This document shows, piece after piece, positions 59,336 through 64,000 of a DNA stretch of 64,000 bases (the stretch's first letter is position 1; the number at the start of each line of letters is the position of its first letter). A program made the translations under genes and the position numbers. The notes below the pieces were generated by a model. The model ran no database searches. It saw nothing but the letters and a program-made list of their open reading frames with translations, and was not told where the DNA came from. The stretch spans positions 41,270 through 105,269 of the forward strand of contig JAKOGH010000700.1 of NCBI GenBank assembly GCA_024811115.1, given 5' to 3'. Source of the stretch: Terana coerulea. Lineage: Eukaryota > Basidiomycota > Agaricomycetes > Polyporales > Phanerochaetaceae.

Positions 59336-60228
59336 GAACTTCCGTCAGCCTTTGGTCTTCCCGCATGGACCTCGCTGATTAATTAAGACGAGAAGAAGGA
59401 GAAGGTAGCGGGGGCAGATGTTTAGGACGGTACGCACTCGGTTCTGTGCCCACTAGACATGCATGCGTTGGCTTCGTCCTCAGTGACGTTTGCTCAAATA
59501 CCAAGCAAGAGTCAGCGGCGTGCCCAGAATAATTCACCGCGGGCAAACGTGCCATTAACCACTCAGAGCGTCCTTCTACGGACGGAAATAGGTACAGAGT
59601 CATGTTTGTATAAAATGTCTATTGTTATTTCTAGGACGGTAAATGATGCCGGTATTCTTGACCAGGCTTCAGTAGAAGACTTCCATACAGCTTCTCACAT
59701 GCGGTCTAAGCTGGTGGGCCGTTGTTTGTCATGTCTGATTAACAGATATACCAGACCGCGTTGTTCATGTCAAGCCGCATATCCAGATTGCCTTAGTGTG
59801 CTCATCTAGGAAACTCGTATTTGCCACATTGTTTTTCTTGTGAGCAGATCCCTTGCTTATGTAACTATACGACTCGTCTCATCAGTCAATGTAGATAGTG
59901 CGACAGCTTCAACAGGATAGATGAGCGGTGAGATCTTGAGGTCGAGCTCAGTCAGACGTGAGGGTCGTGAACTAAAATTGAACTGAAGCGCGTCGGGATG
60001 ATGGGGTCAAGCATGTAGTCAAACGCTTAGGAGGCCCGGGCCGCACGCTTCGCTAACCTGGACGCCAGCCATCCTGAGCTTATCCCGAGCATGAACTTTC
60101 TCGAGTCAGTGATCATAATAAACTTACAGCTGCAGCCTCGAGCTCACACACATGGATGTATGGCATTGGAAAGGTATTGCATTTATTCTCGATGAAACAA
60201 AAAGGCTAAGCTCCAGTGCAAAGTGAGA
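59336..60228. other. About 0.9 kb without a supported gene
   Basis: One 116-codon plus-strand ORF (59459-59809) has no recognisable features. Nothing else is seen up to repeat A copy 4. Confidence 0.4.
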
Positions 60229-61060
60229 AGAAAATTAAGATGCGTGTTGGTTTCCCTCACAAGGAGGTACTTATCCCGAAGACCGCGAAAAGGTCCGCAC
60301 CAGGACAAACACCAAATGGTGTTCGCCCTCCCTCGGGGACGCACCTGATATACTGGAACAAGAGTCGGAGGCTCGGAGCGACTTAGGCGCAGTACAGTAC
60401 GGGGGTGAGTCAAACAGCGAGGTGCAGGGGTCAAGATGCTCGTGGCGTGGACGTAGCAAGCAACGGCGCACTAGTACTGAGGCCAGTATCCAGCACACCG
60501 CCACTTCTCGAAACACTTAATCGACAAGGACCCGACACACCCTGCACCTCCACTGAGAGGCAGGACCTACCGTCATACGCCGTGGTCGCTTAGAGGGAAG
60601 GGAGAGTGCTGAGGGGACCTGGGGATGCACGGAATGTTGAGAGCACACGGCAGGCGAGGATCATGGACATCCCAGGCCACTCAAGCTCGGACGTCTACGG
60701 CTGGGTACCGAGGTCATGGAGGTTAACGGGCACCAAGGCCCTTGGCGCATCCACGCCACCGCTGGCACATGTTTTGGTGGGTGGACCCAGGGCGTAGACG
60801 AGGAGGAGAGTGGCAAAGTGCTCTTTCTCATGTGACGCCGTGCCGAGACTCTTCCGCCGCACACCCAGCAGGCCGGGGAGGGGAAGTAAGAGGAGAGGAG
60901 AGGAGGAGCTGGTGAGGAGAGAGGGGGATGCGGGCGAGGTATTTATACGCGGTGCGGCTGGCAGTCTGTTTATTGCCAGTCAACGGGGTCACGCACGGGT
61001 CACGTTCCCAACCACCTCACCTTCCTGATTCGGCTCGCTGTGCCGCCCGACACATTTGCC
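60229..61060 (+). repeat. Repeat family A, copy 4
   Basis: This shares aattaagatgcgtgttggtt, tacttatcccgaagaccgcg, cgccctccctcggggacgc, the ccaccgctggcaca...gtggacccagggcgtagacgag stretch, tatttatacgcggtgcggct and cagtcaacggggtcacg with copies 2 and 3. It is clearly more diverged and shorter. What follows (61060 onward) is not unit B, so A is an element of its own. Confidence 0.75.
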
Positions 61061-61159
61061 GCCGGCGGCCCTCGCTGCTGGCGCTTGTCTCATTTTAATG
61101 CCCTGGTCCGACCAGGGTCCTTCTGAGTTCTCGCAGGTTCCCCTCGATGTCGACGCCGA

Positions 61160-61900
61160 CGCTGGTCGTCCCTCGCCGTCTTTGCATCACATTGAATCCA
61201 TTACTACTTCTTATGTATTCTGGGAGAGCTGTCATGAAATAAGGTGTGTGCATCTCCTCATTTCTCAGTTGCTGTTGCTCGGCTTGGAATCTGTACAGAC
61301 TGCTCGTCCTGAGGACCGACGCACCCGTGCTCCCACAACCGTCTGATGCTTCTTGTTTTGCGATGGGATACTCTGTAAAGTCATATTGAGCCTGAGGACA
61401 GCTATGAATGTGGTTGTGAAACCCGCTTATCGATTGTGAGGTGCGCATCTTACATGTTCGCGGATTTCCCTGCCGCTTACCTGGAATGTTGTCAATAGAT
61501 CCTCTGTTCTCATCTAATTCAACGGTCATCTCGCGCTCTGGCTATAGTCACGAAGAGCCCTTGTGTTAATCTCTTTCCCGTGCTCCTACATGATCCTTTG
61601 CGTCACATTACGTCCATCGCTATTTCTCGTGAAATTTCGGCAGGGTCTCCACGGAGTTGAGGTATGTATCTCCCCATTGCTACCTGTTATTGCGTAGCCT
61701 AAGCCCTGAATGTTGAGCAGGTGGCTCTTCCAGAGAACCGACGAGTTTGAGCTCTCACAGCGACTGGCAGAAGCAGTTTTATATGCGGGAATATGCGCCA
61801 AGAGCGGTCTTTCGAGCCTTACGTTAGCTGTGGATACCATGGTGAAACCTGCCTTGCGATCGTGAGGTGCGTACTGTACATACTTCGCCTCAGCTAAGGG
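61160..61900 (+). repeat. Diverged tandem duplication of about 300-400 bp
   Basis: Segments 61172-61460 and 61599-61880 share the order tttgc(a/g)tcacatt, ctatttc/cttatg, (tgt)gcatctcc, cttc/ctcgtcctgaggaccgac/agagaaccgacg, gctatg...gtgaaacc(c/t)gc and cgat(t/c)gtgaggtgcg. This looks like a duplicated exon plus flanking introns, but neither copy gives a clear open frame. Confidence 0.4.
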
Positions 61901-61902
61901 CT

Positions 61903-64000
61903 GATGGGCGGTGCTGTGCGCTTCGAGAGAAATGGAGGTTGACAGTAGAATGTGCTCGCTTTGTGAGTACTTCTTGAATCGCGGATGTACTTGTGAGACT
62001 GACCGCGTGGAAAGTGTGAAGCGGCCTGTGCCATAAAGAATGCTCCAACAAAGAACTGCCGTACCACACGCCAGCTCACGGGCGCTGTGCGTCGAGGTGG
62101 AATGGGACGACGCAACACCTACCCTATACTGCTCAGCCTGGAGGAAGACAATATCAATATCGAGGACCCAATTACCGCCAAGTACATCAAGGAACCAGAT
62201 GTTAGGTACGCTCTTTAATATGCTCGCACTTACGCTGGCTTCATCAGCGGTCGCACGAAGGTCCCTACATCAAGTAAATTTCTGCTGGCCCTCTTGCCAT
62301 TTTCTATGGAGTCGTAGACAGCAATCTAGAGATGCGCAGTTGGCCTAGACCACAGTTCGTTGGTAAGCATTCATGGTTACACGCGCATATCATGGGTGAA
62401 TCACTGACATGAGTGCGCATATAGTGAGCGGTGAATGTTGCTGTGTCTTAAGCGGTGAATGTTGTCGGTGCCGGAACTGTCGTTCACAGCGGACTATGTT
62501 GCACTCTACCGAATGAAATTCACAGTCCCTTCATCACTACAAGTCGCAGCCATGAGCATTGGGCGTTGTGCATCCAGTGGTTTCTGATATGTCAAACGAC
62601 AGTCGCCAATAGGTGGTGTTCACGATGCGGCTCAAATACTCCGACGGGCGAGGTGCAAGGGTCGGCGGCCACGACTGCAAAGTTCGGAAAGGATGCTCGA
62701 CTGCAACAACGGTGTAGCGATTGTGAGGACCAAGTAAGATGATACGCACTTGGCAGGTATCCAAAACGTAACTCTTCCATGCTAACATTGTGGCGTTCTC
62801 GTGTGCTCAAATAACTCGGGCCACGGGGACAGGCATATGGCTATGGTATTTCTGTGTGCTCTTCATGATGTTATGCCCATATACTCACTCACAGACAGTT
62901 CTTCTCAGCGCCGATATGACAACGTATGCATGCGGGAGGCTGTTTCAAGCAGGGAGCGGAGGCATTCCTCAGCTCAGGAAAAGGTTAACATTACACTTGG
63001 TTCGCAAAGCATGGCATTTGTGGCTCACCAAGTCCTAGGTTTGTGCTCGCTGCCACCTCTACCCGACGCCATCTCGTATCTTGAGCATGACAGCCGTCCA
63101 GGATGTTGTACGTGCTGCCATATCCTCCGCCGGTTCAGTAGCCGCACGGGTGGCTGGTACATGGAAGTATAAGGTCAACAAATGAAGGCATCACGGGCGT
63201 CTCGATGGTCCTGGACTATGATCTGACGTCGTCGAGGTCCGGCTCATCGTGCAGGAAAACAAGGACTTGCAGTTCGCAATGTCGTTTTTGGCCCGTAGGT
63301 AACCCGCGGGGGTGGCTGTGAATATGACATTGTTGGAGGAAAGGTAATCGCCATCTCATCGCGCAACGCGACAAAACTTCGACCAGACGGGTCGATACCA
63401 CGGTTGTGAGAGATATCAGTGCCCCTGTACTCACTAGCGGGACTGAAGGAGAACAAGTGCGTTGCTCTACGTGCGCACGATGGTTACAAAACACTGACTG
63501 AGATCACTTCCTTGGCCAGCATAACGTGCGCAGTCTGGTATACTCGTCATGCCCGAGCTAGCGGGGCGCCTGCACCTGACGCTTCACATGGACACTGGCG
63601 GGGCGATGAGCGCATACACCCACCCAGCCGTTCCGATTTATGAGCTCGCTGCTCAAGGCGCGAAGGGCCAGATTGGCGTCGGGGAGCAGCCCGACACCTC
63701 TCATCACCTCTCGACTCCGCCTTCTTGTACTCTGATGCCGAACAAACCCGCCCACTTCGCAAATTCTGTTCTCAACGTTACCGCCGGTACGTTCACCGCG
63801 ACAAACGTGTCCTCTATGCTTGCTTGATGTCGCTGCACATCTCCACTCTGGTCTTACCTGTCTCAGCTCTTCCATCGGCCTCGAGGACCATGGATTACTG
63901 CTCTCGAGGGCCGTCGTGCATAGCCGTTGGGGACAGCCTCGCTTCGTGATCTACCATGCCGTCGCATACACTGTGTCATGGCGAAAACTTCGCCAGCGGG
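61903..64000. repeat. Large duplicated block, copy 3 (partial, runs off the edge)
   Basis: This starts at ggcggtgctgtgcgcttcg and aligns with 57115-59250 (and 36960-39000) to the window end. The exon-like segment at about 62038-62205 is open (RTTRQLTGAVRRGG, then ILLSLEEDNINIEDPITAKY), but the Met codon used in copy 2 is ATA here. The last 600 bp, reading GGAMSAYTHPAVPIYELAAQ and then GAKGQIGVGEQPDTSHHLST, are almost identical to 58790-59030 of copy 2. Confidence 0.8.

Overview
The window looks like nuclear DNA of a basidiomycete, most likely an agaricomycete and perhaps one of the Polyporales. The genes are broken by many introns of about 45-65 nt with GT(A/G)xGT donors and CAG/TAG acceptors. 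Basidiomycete-typical families are present: the Fe2OG oxygenase family, BTB/POZ proteins, Plavaka/KDZ-like transposases and polypore-type C2H2 zinc fingers. The order and genus are inference from family resemblance only.

Left part (about 1-34.5 kb) is ordinary gene space. In order it holds: a 2OG-Fe(II) oxygenase running off the left edge (-); a long coiled-coil protein with SHIPPO-type PGPGxY motifs and an HMMR-like C-terminal motif (+); a mitochondrial-type cysteine synthase (-); an ARF6-like GTPase (-); a large leucine-rich-repeat protein (-); RAD23 (+, sharing a very short promoter with the LRR gene); a TPP1/Est3-domain shelterin-like protein (+); a single-pass membrane protein with duplicated exons (-); a small tentative gene (+); a BTB/POZ protein (-); a second single-pass membrane protein (-); a small basic protein (+); and a protein-kinase-like gene (-). 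Most of these are housekeeping or signalling genes: microtubule/spindle, sulfur metabolism, vesicle traffic, DNA repair/proteasome shuttling and telomere protection.

Right part (about 34.5-64 kb) is repeat-rich. A block of about 4.5 kb with an intact tRNA-Val(AAC) at 34.6-39.2 kb is present again, diverged, at 55.0-59.3 kb, where the tRNA has decayed. Its right half occurs a third time at 61.9 kb to the window end. A second repeat family of roughly 0.7-0.9 kb occurs four times in the same orientation (22.1, 25.1, 50.0 and 60.2 kb). A C2H2 zinc-finger gene is present as two decayed copies (27.4 and 40.4 kb). A large DNA transposon occupies 42.3-48.9 kb, with a transposase on the minus strand and a divergently transcribed partner gene on the plus strand. 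One transposase intron carries a nested insert. A 374-bp MITE rich in GGGTAA lies just beyond, at 49.2 kb.

One pattern cuts across the window. Otherwise well-conserved genes show single-base frame breaks, and several sit exactly in short homopolymer runs. This suggests uncorrected indels in the assembly more than mass pseudogenisation. Gene models below are therefore given as spans, and the break positions are stated.
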